From: Druceiella hillmani
Taxonomy: Eukaryota; Arthropoda; Insecta; Lepidoptera; Hepialidae
Length of the DNA: 64,000 nt
Direction of reading: 5' to 3'
NCBI GenBank assembly: GCA_039881145.1
Contig: JAYKKI010000037.1
Location: 20,428,501 to 20,492,500, forward strand
Shown piece by piece: positions 14,670 through 28,079 of the stretch. Under the pieces are notes generated by a model. The model made no database searches and had not been told where the DNA came from. It saw only the letters and a list, made by a program, of their open reading frames with translations. The position numbers and the translations under genes were made by a program. Within the stretch, counting starts at the first letter, position 1. Each line of letters opens with the position of its first letter.

Positions 14670-17600
14670 GAACACGCACACGGGCACACATCCCCCGTGA
14701 GGAAAGTACTCTGACCATCAATCAGTGATGACCATTCGAGAAGTTTGGCCTTGAGTTTTATATGGAAAGAGCAAATGGGACTTTCATCTGAAAACGCAAT
14801 CGCTTTAGTGCATGATATATCATTAGAAATCTCGAGAAAAGCGGAATATGTGCTCCGGAAATGATTCTCGGCCGCGACAACGCTCTCGGCGGTCCCGTCG
14901 TTGCGAGGGCGGTGATTGGTTGCGCACAGATTACAAGTAGGTCGAGTATGCGGATGAAGACAAGGAATGATGCGCAAGAGGCAAGATGTGAATTTATACA
15001 TGACATATCCAGAAGATTATATATTATATTACAAAATATACTATTACAATAAATCTGTGTGGTGTAGTTAATATATACCTATGAATATTCTTGTGTAACT
15101 GGGGTTTACTCTGGTTTTTACACTTTAATATCACTCCTTTTAAGGCTACTTATAATTTAGGACCGGATGAAATAGAACTTCTATTAGAATCTTACCGCAT
15201 GTTTTAAAATCGATTAAGTAAATTTTGAATTTAGTTCAAACTAACAAATTTTAGTTATTTATTATATCAATACAAATATCGAAAAACACTAAGAGTTTGA
15301 AATAAAATTCTTCGCTAACTTAAATTATTATTAAGGTGTTTACATGTAAATTACGCAAAAAATCCCAAAATGAACAGTAAGTAACTAAACTATCAACGTA
15401 GTTTTAAATGTTTATCAATTTATAATGAGATACAGAAATTTTAAATGTTGCTTAACGTCCAATATTGTTGATTGATCAGCGTCGCTCATTTATTAAAATT
15501 TTCCCTCGACGGATATCTCATTTTCGTGATTATTTAAAGAGTTAATTATTTTACGTCATACAATAAAAGTCATGATTAGTTAGATGAAACATTTTTTAAA
15601 TTCGTGAAATTAGTGTCTTTCAAACAATAATTATTAAAAACTTTCAAATAAAAATAATTTAAGGCAATACTCCATAATTAGAGATTTTAGTGTAAGTAGC
15701 AACAAATTACGATTTGTTATTTTTCCGATCGTATTTTTGTTTCACAATTCTATATTTCTTCCTAGGACAGGTATTGTGACGTTAAATCCCTTCCAAATGT
15801 CAAGTAGCTTAATCTAAGTGGAATTAACACAAGCACTGTTTTCTGGATACCATTTTTATATTTTTAATCTATGGATTTTTAGTTGCAAAGCCTTTCTTTA
15901 AAATCCAGTAAAACATAAGAGGTACATCGAATGGATTAATTAATTGTCGATAACTGTAACATTAATTAGTACCTGTTGAAGTATTTAAATCTTAAGTTGA
16001 AAATCACCCAAGCATAAGTTTACGGAATTACGTTGTTGATACAATTAAAGCAGTAACTGTCATTACATTTATCATTAAGAGCGCTAAAGAAATTTGTATT
16101 TAAATCGGATGAAAATCTATACTTATATTATAGAATAGGTTTTTTGGTTTCTTTATATTTAAGAAATAACCTGGCAAACTACTGGTTATAATTTTTTTTC
16201 TCCACTATAAAATTACATCAAACACAATTTTTAATTTTCAATACGTCAGTATTTTTTCAGGTACAGAAATGTTTGTAATTAAAACTGGAGAAAAGCGATC
16301 AAATTAACTTGTTTCTTGACTTACACTGAGCAAACCGTTAAGCATACTACAATATATAGTTAGAACAAATCAAATGCTTCATGATATTTACAAAAAAATT
16401 GACGATAGGTGTACACCTATGATTTATATTTGAATTTATCATTAAATAAACATGAATAAAGTTGGCTCAAAACTTTACGACTCTATCCAATCAGTTCAAG
16501 ATTAGTTTTTATCAAAGCAACTAAATACATAATATAAATATTTCATATAAACAAAACAGTCATTTCAACTAAATGTCATTTGTAAATTGATTTCAAGTGA
16601 TATGGCATTATTTTTCAATATACAAAAATAAATTTCCTGGTCAGCAAAGTAACGTGACAGAAAGCGTGGGCATGTGACCCCACATGCCCACATGTTGGGG
16701 TGAGGGGCATTCATGACTGTAAAACACCACTCCATTCAAATTATGCGCCAACAAAATCGCGAAGTATATTATTATAATATTTTGAAAGAAATTACATGTT
16801 ACAATATTTTTGTAACATATTAGGCATAGTACGAGCAAATTTTTTTTTGAACATATTAGTGACATATTCGAGTTAAGTCAGGATTTCTATCGGTTTTCAA
16901 TTATTCGACTTGATCTGCATCATTATTTTTAGACGGAGTAAACTTTTAATTACAACATTTATTGTAGTATAACATCAATATAGCGTTTTTGTTAAAGTCT
17001 TTATATTTTGTCTAGTCTAGAGATATGCTCGTTATACACATGACTTAGATGATATGTAAAATGTATTATTCTTTTACTCTCTTTTCTCTTTCAGTCCAGG
17101 TCACAATACAATCAATAAAAATACTTGGTTTGTGTATAATTTGAATTAAATTTACTTTAAATAGGAGTTAATAGGAGTTTCAAAATTGTCGGAGAAAAAA
17201 ATTCCTTGGCACCTTCTTAAATTTCGTTTTCATAATTGCAAACACAGCGCTACTAATATCATTGAGACCATTCTCCTTTTTTTTTTGGCAAATGTCGTAC
17301 GTGATTAAATATTGAATAATCCCGTTTTTTATACAATAAAATTATGATGCGTCATACCGTGGAATAATAATAATTGTCAGCAAATCATATGTAAGGAACG
17401 GTAAATTCTAGATATTCTTTAGTAACATTTATTAAATAGTACGTAAGCTGACGTGACAAACATTTGTATGTAATTTTTTTGCCTGTAGTAATTTTTTATT
17501 TGATGCCTCATCATTACTCTCACAATATAAAAAAAAATTTCTTAACTGAAATAAATCTACGTTAATTTCATTACAAAACAATTTCGATCTTTTTTGTAAT

Positions 17601-17797
17601 TGATTACAAACGCTGGTGAATAATTCGAGTTTTAAACCATTCCAAATATATTTTTTATAGGTGTGGAAACCTCAATTGTTCCTCTTCTTTTTCACAATTT
17701 TTGCCAAAATTTAGTGAAATTCTCTTTGTATATTTGAGATATATATATATAAGGCGAATTACGAGGAAATTTAAATTATTTTTACAATTGTGTATGT

Positions 17798-17799
<2 letters not shown>
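14664..17799. other. AT-rich non-coding stretch with one GC-richer patch
   Basis: No gene is recognised. A patch at about 14,850-14,965 is clearly richer in G+C and CpG than its surroundings (CGGCCGCGACAACGCTCTCG and following). It opens short frames on both strands that resemble nothing I know. A compact hairpin is at 16666-16691. Confidence 0.5.
16666..16691. repeat. 11-bp perfect hairpin, 4-nt loop
   Basis: GTGGGCATGTG (16666-16676) pairs exactly with CACATGCCCAC (16681-16691) around ACCC. It is unusually GC-rich for the window. Adjacent TTGGGGTGAGGGG could pair with nearby CCCC, so alternative folds exist. Confidence 0.75.
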
Positions 17800-17832
<33 letters not shown>

Positions 17833-17865
17833 TATGTGTTTATATATATATATATATATATATAT
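17800..17865. repeat. Duplicated (TA)n microsatellite
   Basis: Two TA arrays (17800-17829 and 17840-17865), each preceded by TGTGTT. This suggests the array was duplicated together with its flank. The ORFs across it are artefacts. Confidence 0.9.
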
Positions 17866-19645
17866 GGATGTATGTATATATATTATATCATAAGAATGGT
17901 AACGGTAAGTCCACTTTTGTTTGGTGTGTCTTTTTTCACATCAGTTTATTTTGCATATATCAACTTAACTAATGTACTTAACAATTATCACCAATGGTCA
18001 CCAATAAAGTTCGACCCGATTGTCTTTAGTTAAAATTTCTTAACACATAAAAAAACACTTTTTCTAGCTAGACAGCACGTCCATTCTAGCTTTGGTAAGG
18101 TTTCCTTTCTTTTGTTAATTTTTTCCTCTCCACACCTTCTTTATTACTTCAATACATTTTATTTAATTTTTTCCAGAAGATACCATCACGTTTTCTGAAG
18201 GGATTATTTTTTAGATTAAATAAATTTTTAATAATTAATTCCATACGGGTTATAAAGAAAAAATAAAATTATATGATATCATGTTTATTTATCAGCTGAG
18301 GTGTAGCTTGTGAAACAGAAAGTTTGTTAAATAACACATTATATTTTAATATCAACATACTTCAGCATGTGTTGAAAGAACGTATATAATGTCTTCAGCA
18401 TGTATTGGAAGATCGTTTATAATGTACCTATTCAATATTGCCGTGATCCTTCTGAGATTCTAAGCTCACGACACTTAATAACCTCAAGATTTTGAATTAT
18501 TACGTATTTTTATATATTAACGTGTGTTAAAAATCTATGGATAATGACCCTTTGAGAACATGAAATATGAGAGATGGAAATAAGGAAATATTAATGTTAA
18601 ATATGGTACTATGGCAAGTGCAAAGAAACGAAATAAATATCTCCTTAATTTGCAACAGTAATTAACAGACAAGTAGCTCTGAAGCTTAGTGGTTCCTTCA
18701 TATCATCATTTCCTCAAGAGGACACATAGATTTGTTTTTTTTTACGTTAAATGTTTTTGGTTGCATTTCACTTCTCGGACTTGTGAACTTTTAAATTTTA
18801 ATTTGCTTTTTTTATATTCTTGCTCTATTTCTTTTATTTTTATATTTATTATTTATTTCTAAAACGCAAATTATGTGCATTGTATTATAAGTTAGCAAAT
18901 ATTACTACATAAATTAATTTAATTTTACGAATGCATTTAGCTACTCCTAAGTAAATTTTTTTACAAAAATATCTTAATCAAACGATTTAAATATAAAAAG
19001 CTAAAACTATAAATTACGTAATTATCCTTTTTGAATTTGTTTTAAAAAGGCATATTAATGTTTGTTTTGTTTGCATTTCACCACCCAGATCTATGGCCTC
19101 AATATTTTTATAGCGAATATAACTATATTTCTTTAATGAATATTTGAGTGATTGAGAAATTTAATTAACTAATTTACAAGGCAACTTGAGTTTAATTTAA
19201 TTAACGAAGTCCAAATTTTGTGTGAAACTTTAATACAAACGTATGAATTAGATATTTCAACAATTATGAAACTGGATTAGTAAAAGTACAAGGTCAATAA
19301 ATATTTAGAATTGTTCTTCTAATATCACTGAAGGTGATAGTTGCCTGAAATGTTGAAGTACGCTTTAGAGAAGAATGCAGTTTAAACATAATGGAGCCAT
19401 CATTATTAAAATCGTTTTTTTTTGGAACTGACAGAAAACCTGAAACGAATCTATTAATATTAAACGGAATATTTCTCATTAAAGAATCGATAAAAAGCCA
19501 AGAATTGTTTTTTTAAGTTATTAATGAACACACACAAAGGAAAAAATATCAAAATATTGCATTTATTTATGCATTAAGATACAATAACCTATGCCAAAAA
19601 CACGGTAATCAAAAGTAATTAAATTTTATGAAAAAAAAGAAAAAA

Positions 19646-19646
<1 letters not shown>
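17866..19646. other. AT-rich non-coding stretch
   Basis: No supported gene. It contains a 33-bp tandem pair at 18360-18425. Confidence 0.55.
18360..18425. repeat. 2 x 33-bp tandem duplication
   Basis: CTTCAGCATGTGTTGAAAGA plus 13 nt (18360-18392) is repeated at 18393-18425 with about four changes. It is a simple local duplication. Confidence 0.8.

Positions 19647-19697
<51 letters not shown>
19647..19697. repeat. (TA)n microsatellite
   Basis: About 51 bp of uninterrupted TA after an A-rich run. Confidence 0.95.
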
Positions 19698-19702
<5 letters not shown>

Positions 19703-21578
19703 GCCGACTGAACGAGCCAATATGTATTATAAAAATGACGAAAGATAACATTACACGAGAAAAGTTTTCATTATTACATATAAAAATGAAGTAGACATAC
19801 TGCATATAAAAATGAAATTGGCAGCGAAAAATTATCTTAGTTATAGAAAAACCAATCTTTAGCTGTATTCTGTATATGTGGAAAACTATGACAATAAGTG
19901 TTATGACTGATAAAAAGTTATTGGTATAATTTTTAATATTAATTGTTTATAAGATAATAGCAATTAGGGAGTTCGAAAATAGTTTTCGATATGACGTATA
20001 TACGTTTTTGGATAGATTTTTAGGAGCAATTCGCAGCGAAAATTTTATGTCAGTAAAACGTATTTGTGAACGCTTCATATATTACATAAAATTAAAAATA
20101 CGTGAGAATATTTTTATGATTATTTATAAAAGTTAATAGAGAAAGTCATTCTTTATTCCGTACTGCTTCGACCAAGTTGAAACGAATCTGCCACACGAAT
20201 ATTATTCATCGGGGATCGTTGCGTTTATCAACATTATTAGTTAAATTAATATCGTGCATTATTATTTCAACGCGTATTTCACAACATTTTTAGTCTAACG
20301 ACGCATTCGACTTTGCTCGTAATGAAAAGGATTACGGGTGAGACGCGAGCTGTACGGCGGTAATGAGGTCGGTCGGGATATAACAAGCGCCGCGCTTACT
20401 TTGACAGAACGGCATGTAGCTGAACGGCAGAGGTGAAGTTTATAAACATTTCTGTAAAGCATCCAAATACATGTATTTTTTTATATTTAACAAAAATATG
20501 AATGTTAATCCTATAAACAGAAGGAGTATGAATTGGTTACCTTGTCATAATAATTTAATATTCTTTTGTGTGTGGTGAATGCGAATATTTTTCTGTTATA
20601 GACGCTAGAATAATTTGAAAAAGTACTTTCATCCAGACTAGCCACTTATCATTAATTATATCAAGTAGGATCTTCTAATTAGTTAGTACACTGAAAAAAA
20701 AAATTAAATCCTGAATTTTTGACATCGTCACGTATTAAATAACACCGTTTTTCTTCTTTTAATCTGCTTACTTTGTCAAAACTTAAATTAGATTTTTAAC
20801 AATGCCATGATCAAATGGCGGGTTTTGCGTCCGCCCCTAACAGAGAGACTGGGATCAGTTGAACGAATGTCACTTTGAAAATTTTGAATTAAATTCCGAC
20901 TTGCTTTGGTCCTCGCACTTCTTTTCTTTTACTTTTGGCGTAACGATCTCCACAGCTTTTATTATTTGTTAAGTTTTTATTTGCTTATGTGAATATTTAC
21001 GAAATAATACTCAAATAAACTGCACTGACATAACCACTCTCACGATACAATTTTTAATATTTCGAAATGTCAGATAATTGTATTTTATTTTAATTGTAAA
21101 TTATTAAAAAAATATCTAGATGACATTTTCAGCGTATAAAATATGTTATATGCATATATAATATTTAATATTAAACATAAGTTTGTATATTTTGGTTTTA
21201 ATACCTTCACGTAAACACATGTACGTGAAAGTATTAAAACTACGAGTATGATTGTGGATTACATGTCGTTGTGGAAGGTGAAATAAGTTTCATTTCAGTA
21301 GAACCAATTTCATAAGATAAATAAGCTATGATAAAATTAAGGAAGAATAGCGAGCTATAATCTTATTTCATCAGCATTAATATACAAGTAAACATTCTCA
21401 TTTATGCATTGGGAACAAAATTTTTTACATGTACGATTAAACTTTCAAATCAGTGTTATACGTAAATTAATTTGTAACGTTTAATTAAAAAATGGTCCCA
21501 TTTCATTTCAAGTAAATCACAGAAAATTATAGGCAAATTTTATCTATTTATATTTATACGAAAAATAAAATATGTAAT
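19698..21578. other. Non-coding stretch with a CpG-richer patch
   Basis: No gene seen. About 20,160-20,440 is richer in G+C and CpG than the surrounding DNA and contains GGATTACGGGT, GACGCGAGCTGTACGGCGG and CAAGCGCCGCGCTTAC. It could be a regulatory element or a conserved fragment; nothing in the sequence identifies it. A hairpin lies at 21195-21240. Confidence 0.45.
21195..21240. repeat. 19-bp inverted repeat, 8-nt loop
   Basis: GTTTTAATACCTTCACGTA (21195-21213) pairs with 21222-21240 with one mismatch. The loop is AACACATG. Confidence 0.85.
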
Positions 21579-21583
21579 CATAT

Positions 21584-21644
<61 letters not shown>
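21579..21644. repeat. (TA)n microsatellite
   Basis: About 64 bp of TA interrupted once by AAA near 21596. The minus-strand open frame over it (21540-21773) is an artefact. Confidence 0.95.
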
Positions 21645-21647
<3 letters not shown>

Positions 21648-24061
21648 GTATATTACAATTCGGCATGCAAAAACGTTGCCCTGGAATGGTTCAATATATC
21701 GGCCTGTTATAACATATGATATACAGTTGTTGTATTGATTTATAATATACAACTTGTTTAAATCACGGGCCAAGCTTTAAAAATTAAATTGGAACTGTAT
21801 TGACGTATCACGATTTAGAGTACTGGAACCATATACCACGTCATATTAGACTTACTTATTCCATAAGCGAGTCAATTACCAGCTTAATTTCCTGATCATT
21901 TTCTAAAAAAATACAGGAAATCTTTGTTCAAGCGAGGCAGCAAAAATAAAGGTAAGAAAATTACGTCCTCAAATATCTCAGCCCAGACATTAAAGGGTTG
22001 TCTGTGCCGATGCGATAAATAATCTCAAGACGTGAGGACATACGCGCGACTAAAATGGGATTGTTTTGATTAAAGAGTCCGCCTGAAATAAATATTTTTC
22101 ATCCGTCTATAATTCCAGTCTCCGGTCCAGTATATTTTTGCGATTCCCATACGTAATATGTAGTTCTTTTTGTTAGATTCTGAACCATACAAAAGTACTA
22201 GGATGTTTACTGACTGTCTTTCAATATTAGTATTTGGTAGAATGATTCAAAGAAACAATCGTTCAGCGAAACTTTATTATTGATCGGAAACTTTTCAATG
22301 TTATTTGAAATTAATTCCTGCATATCTAAGACAATTCTTTGTAAACCGAAGTTGATCTTATTTTACAAAATGTTTTCAACATCCCTCCAAGATAACTCGA
22401 AAATTGACAGGCTCAGTATATTCTGGACAGCGGATACCATAAAATTCCAAAGTTGTCTGCAAATTGTGTAGTGTCTACTTACGTCATGTTTTATAGTCAT
22501 GTGGACCATGGCGTACTCTCAAAACTAAAGCGATGTATATTATTGAAACCTCTTTAATCTATAATTACAGACAAAAAAGCAAGAAAATGAATTGAAAACA
22601 TAAATGCGTTCAAAGCAGTGGACAAACAAAAAATAATGTTGATAAATAAAGAAAGTAAGAACCTATAAGAAATAATTAAAAAATAAATGTACAATTAATA
22701 CAATCACTCGGTAAAGCGCTACTACAATCGTGTCGAGTGAGCAAAATGAACTAAATCACAAAAAAAGGAACACAACAAACATGTCGATTGTAAAAAAACA
22801 AAAAACCACTAAATTTTTTAACATCACAATCTTATTATCGATCACAAAAAACATGTCAATCGCAGTTCCTGAAAGCTGCGCATAACATTGTTTTCCGTTC
22901 GATCATATCAAACTGTGTAAAACTGTAAAACTGTCGTTTTTTTAGTTTAATTTTCCCTATTTAGGGAGGTGCAGACGGGAATTTATGGATACTTACGGAA
23001 TATTTTGTTTAAGTGATTTTGGGTGATAAAAATATTGAAATAAACCTTTGATAATCAATCTAATTTATCTCACTAATATATATTCATTTGTTTATATACA
23101 TGTTGAACATTAATATATTTTCGGAGCTTTTTCAGATATCCGTGGATAGGCTGTGAAACTTTTAAGGGTATTTGTTTTGTAATGTTTAAGCGTTCTGGGA
23201 CATTTTAGCGTTTCTAGGATAGAAATTTAAGGAGAAGGAAATTCTAGGATGTAATTTAAATAATTGAAGTACCCTTGTAGTAGCTTTAGAAGACACAGCA
23301 GATATCCCTGAGCCTCTTTGCTGAGAGTACTTTAGAGTCTCATTTTAATAGAGGTATTTAGTTTAAAATGAGAAGACATAACGATCTGACCTATACGTAT
23401 GTTGACCTAATAATCAATATTATTGATTGCATGTCAATATATAGACGTGTCAATCAAATTTATTGATTGGTATGTCAACATAAAAACTTGTGAGTAATGA
23501 AAAGCTTAGTATTTTTTGGTTTAAAGCTTCTTTAACATTTTTAACCACATTTCAGGAAATATTTTTAGGCTATTTAAAAAAAAAATTAATGATTTAAGCG
23601 ATTATATCGATACTTAATCAAAACTGATTGAAAACAATACTTATTACGCGCATGAAAATTTATCATTGGCGAAGTCTATGACTAAATTGTAACTGTAAAT
23701 TTATGATGGTATTAAAATATTAACAATTAAAAAAATAAAGGTACAGATAAATTGATTCATATAGCATTATTAACTATGTTTTAAAAGTAATTTCCCACAA
23801 GATACAACAGATTCATAAACTACAACGAAATTCACTAGACTACTCTATTTCATTTTTAATATAAGATATCTAAGAAAGTTTTGCAATCATACTTAAAAAA
23901 GGTGAAATTAAAAATATATGCTTCGAACTCCTAAATTTTATTGCATAACTAATAAAACTATATACTTATATAAGCGAAGTTTAGGAAATCTCTCAGTATG
24001 TTTCGTTTCAGCATAATATTTCAAATATATAATTAAAAAGAGGCATAATTTTATATTCTAA

Positions 24062-24196
24062 CTATACCTTAGTTAGGGTATGAACTTATGCCTGCCTAAA
24101 GACGAAATGTTGAAATACTAATAACACATTATAATTATAGTATACAAACATTTCGTCTTTAGGGAGGCACAAGTTCATACCCTAACTAAGGTATAG
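24062..24196. repeat. 135-nt foldback with 50-bp near-perfect arms
   Basis: The left arm 24062-24111 and right arm 24147-24196 are reverse complements over 50 nt with only two mismatches. The loop is 35 nt, and partial pairing appears to continue into it (GAAATACTA against TAGTATAC). The arm begins CTATACCTTAGTTAGGGTAT. There is no open frame. The structure fits a small foldback/MITE-like element or an endogenous hairpin RNA source. The flanks AA and AT give no clear TA target duplication, so the class is unassigned. Confidence 0.9.
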
Positions 24197-25711
24197 ATAT
24201 ATAACTATTAATCTGACACACTTTAAAATCAAATTACAAGTTGGTTCTTTGTCTCACTTCCACTCTTAATTTGCGTTTGCGGCCTAAGCTTTGTTAATAT
24301 TTGGTCACGTAAGAGATAATATTATTTGTACTTGAATTATTTCCTTATTATCTTCATCAACCGTCTAAGCCACGTCTGTATACTATGATTTTATCTAAAG
24401 AAAAATGTACCATGACATATCAAACGAAGAAACATAAGAAATATTTTGTACGTAAATCTGTAGCAATACTTGGTCTTCTTATTTTGAAAATAGTATATTT
24501 TAAAAATAAAATGTACTGCTTAAATGTTAGGAATATCTACGCTTAAATAAAATATTCAGATTGATTTTAGACAAATGCCAGAATTTTTTTTAAGTCGTGA
24601 CGGACTTTTATTTCATTCTGTAAACAAAAATTAGGCTAGATTAAAATTCGAGTTTTTTATATTTCTCTGTTTGAAACGAACCTATTTGTTTTGTGTAAAT
24701 CAAAATGTTTTAAAATGTAAAAGGTATGGAACAAAGGAAATTATTCTATGGTGCTGGTTTTCCAATTCGGCACCCATGGAAAATTATCAACAAAATTTAC
24801 GATTAATATAAGTGATGTAAATTGGTAATAAAAACCAAATACCATCAAACTTTTAATCTGAAATAGGTCGAATATATAAGAAATAAGTTTGGAAGCTTTT
24901 GTAAAAAAATATCGAGAAACTCGGCGTTTGACCTCGTTTTACATACAAACATTATAGCTCCTAACAAATGATTGTGCAATTCACGTTAAGCGCTCATGTT
25001 ATGAATACTGACAGGATAAGCCGCCAGGAAATTTTAAATATTTAAATTACTTACTTCATCTTGAAACCACTACAAAACGGGAGTTGTTAAAATAAAAAAA
25101 AATGAGTGTATGAAACAAATATTTTCTGCAGAATTTGGTGACGACATATTTTCCTAATATATATAATAAATAAGTTTATTATAAAAGAAGTTTTGATTGA
25201 TTTATCAGGTGTATATTAAAATTAAACCCACATGGTTGTTTTAATAGTAAGAAAAAATAACTGCTATAACATACTTTGGAATAATTATCCAATATGGAAT
25301 AACTATCTACTGCTCTGAAATAACTGTGAATGCTGGATAACAAATAAAAGCGAAAATTATATCCTTTTTGCTTAAAAATTATGTTTACATAAAGACATAT
25401 CAAAAAAATTCACACTAATATTACAAAAACAACATTGTTAAAAATTGTGGTATAAACTGATGGATATTGCTTATATTATAAAGTCGTAAGTACTAAAACA
25501 TGAATATATAATTGATTGTATCACAATATAAAAATTATTTTTTTGAAATATAACATAACATGTTAGAACCATAAGGACGTAATACAAGGGTTCAACTGTA
25601 ACTGATCGAGACAGCAGCACAACTGCGTTTCTTTTCTATATTCTTTGGAACCTGTGGAAAGAATGTAATAAATTTTAAATTATTTTTCCTTTTTATTAAT
25701 TATAAGTTATT

Positions 25712-25770
25712 ACATTAGAAGTTACAGAATTGGTGTAGGCGTCGTGCACCAATTCCGTAACTTCTAATGT
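25712..25770. repeat. 24-bp inverted repeat, 11-nt loop
   Basis: 25712-25735 (ACATTAGAAGTTACAGAATT plus GGTG) pairs with 25747-25770 with one mismatch. The loop is TAGGCGTCGTG. Similar CCTTTTTATTAAT and CCTTTTTAATTTAT stretches lie just outside each arm in the same orientation, so a small inserted foldback element is possible. Confidence 0.85.
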
Positions 25771-26031
25771 TCCTTTTTAATTTATTTTGTGACTTTATTG
25801 CCTGATTGCAAGAAATGGCAAAGGAATAATTTTTTTAACTTAATTGATATAATGACTGACAAATGTTTGACGTATGTTTCGTGTACCATTGTCGATACAG
25901 TTATGAAATCACTTAAGTTGAAACCAATAAACAACATACAGTGAACTCAAATCAAACAAGTATCCAATAACCCATTGTGTTTCTATGAAATGTTAGCCAT
26001 TTGATTTATTTTATCCAACGTATGTACATAG

Positions 26032-26144
26032 GTGTGCGTGAGCGTGTGCGTGCATGCGTAAGTGCGAGCGTGCGCGTGTGTGTGTGTGTATGTGTGGGTG
26101 TGTGTGTGCCTGCGGCTGTGCGTGCGCGTTTGTGTGTGTGTGTA
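26032..26144. repeat. GT/GC-rich alternating tract
   Basis: About 110 bp of GTGTGCGTGAGCGTGTGCGT and similar alternating purine-pyrimidine sequence, the mirror in composition of 4841-4933. It is a degenerate (GT)n/(GC)n microsatellite and Z-DNA prone. The overlapping Thr/His/Arg-rich minus frame is an artefact. Confidence 0.85.
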
Positions 26145-27316
26145 TAAATATACACATAAATTCTGTGTATGTGTACATGCGTGAGTGTGTATATATCGCT
26201 CATTTTTGACAACAATGTGTCAACTCCCAAATATGTGATTTTCAACTCACATGTAAAAATATTTATCGCAGCGTGCTCTATTTGCTGTAGAAACATAATA
26301 ATTTTTATGTTAAAACACCCAAGGTACGAAGGAAAAAACATTTTGTTGTCTTATAGTGCTGTTTCTTTCAACCAACCACATCGTTTCAAAAACGAGTAGC
26401 TCAACTGACGTGACCCCCGTGACAAGAAAAGTGCCCCTGCATTTCGTCAAAGACGTGTTTATCAATCACGAGTTTATCACGTTTTTGACGTAAAGATACG
26501 TTCATTTTGCTCTTGTTGCCATAACAGTAAAGTGTAACAATCTAAATCAAAGTTTTTTCTTGCAAGAAATAAAAACTGTATTCCTATATATAGATAATTT
26601 CATTATGATTTTGAAACAAAAAATATAAACTTCTCATGTGTTTTTAAACTTCTCATGTGTTACATGACAATTTTGTTAGGCTTTTTCTTATTTTGAATCG
26701 CACTTTTTTACATTTATCTCATTATTCAAAGAAGCTTTTTATACAATTAAATTTGTTACAATAAAATGTAAAAAAATTTCATATGAAATTGCGGAGTAAG
26801 AGGATGTTGGGTCGGAAAGAAAATAACGATGTTTTATAATATCTAAATATGCGATTGGGCAAGTACGGAGATAACAAAAATGTTATTAATGTACCAACTA
26901 TCACATCGTGATTGCTTTTCTAACTGAAAATTTTATTATTTTATAACAGACAACGCAAAACCTGTCGATGATCATACAAAAACCCTAATAAGTAATTGAC
27001 ATCGTCATGAAACAAGAAGTTCTTCGTGTATATCTTCGAGGAGCGAGAAAATTACTTCAAATATTATTCTGTTTAATTTAATGTAATTAACTACCTGTTT
27101 GGGAATTTTCAAATACGTAATTATTTAAACAGTGTTAAAAAGGAAAAGAAAACAGTAAATACATGATGCAAAATTGTAATATACCAGCGCAGTAAATTTC
27201 AAATTTTTCACAGATAGCAATGACTCAATAAAGGAACATGATTATCAAACAGGGGGTGTAAAAATTACTTCAAGAATTCTAATGAAGGTTGGAACAAAAA
27301 TTAAACGGATTAGTGG

Positions 27317-27392
27317 ACTAACATAGATGCAACAAACTAACATAGATGCAATAGACTAACATAGATGTAATAGACTAACATATATGCAAAAG
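27317..27392. repeat. 4 x 19-bp minisatellite
   Basis: Units ACTAACATAGATGCAAYAR start at 27317, 27336, 27355 and 27374. The first two differ at two positions and the last is the most diverged. Confidence 0.9.
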
Positions 27393-28024
27393 AGAATACG
27401 GCGGGAAATACTAATCGAGACCTACAATCATGTGAATATATGGGCATTATATACAAGTATCATATACAGCGGCAATGCATTGGCTCTTTTAGTATGGTTT
27501 TATTAGGAATAGTTCAAGATCGTTGATAATTTTGTGTAAAAGTGTTGATAACTTTTCGAAGAAATTTATTAGATAGCAAGTTTTGGATTATTTTCAACAT
27601 GTTTGTGCCATAAATATTATTAGGAAAAATTATTCTATTGGTAATATGTACGTCTTAAGAAAGAAGTAAAACATTATTCGGACTGATAAGATTTAATGAT
27701 TCACAAACTTTTGAATAAACAACAATATATTAGTTACAAAATCACGGTACCATTACGATGCATCACATACTAAATATAACATATACGTGACAATTTGATG
27801 TCACGAAAAAATATACTTTTTTGAAGTGACCAATATTGCCATTTTTTATTAAATTAAAGATATGAATTAAAATGAATAGCCTACAAAATTATATAAGCTT
27901 TTTGCACTAAAGTCGAATATTCAACTAATGTAAATAAATAAAACATTGGACGTAAAATTTACCATAGAAGATTATGAAAATCATAATGTTTGAAAGGAGT
28001 TTTCTAAAATATGAGGCATATAAA

Positions 28025-28026
<2 letters not shown>

Positions 28027-28077
<51 letters not shown>
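28027..28077. repeat. (TA)n microsatellite
   Basis: About 50 bp of uninterrupted TA. Confidence 0.95.

Positions 28078-28079
<2 letters not shown>

Larger units (their letters stand above)
21645..28026. other. Long AT-rich non-coding stretch
   Basis: There is no gene I can support in this 6.4 kb. It holds the 135-nt hairpin at 24062-24196, a hairpin at 25712-25770, a GT/GC-rich tract at 26032-26144, a short direct duplication of AAACTTCTCATGTGTT (26628 and 26645) and a 19-bp minisatellite at 27317-27392. Confidence 0.5.

Noticed and set aside
14477..15001. 174-codon minus-strand open frame
   Set aside because: It crosses a TA microsatellite and has no domain I recognise. Its only non-repetitive part coincides with a CpG-richer patch, which lowers stop frequency.
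24062..24196. Tc1/mariner-type MITE call for the foldback
   Set aside because: No flanking TA duplication and no match to the mariner repeats at 38-39 kb, so I left the class open.
26006..26341. Thr/His/Arg-rich minus-strand frame
   Set aside because: It is the translation of the GT/GC alternating tract.
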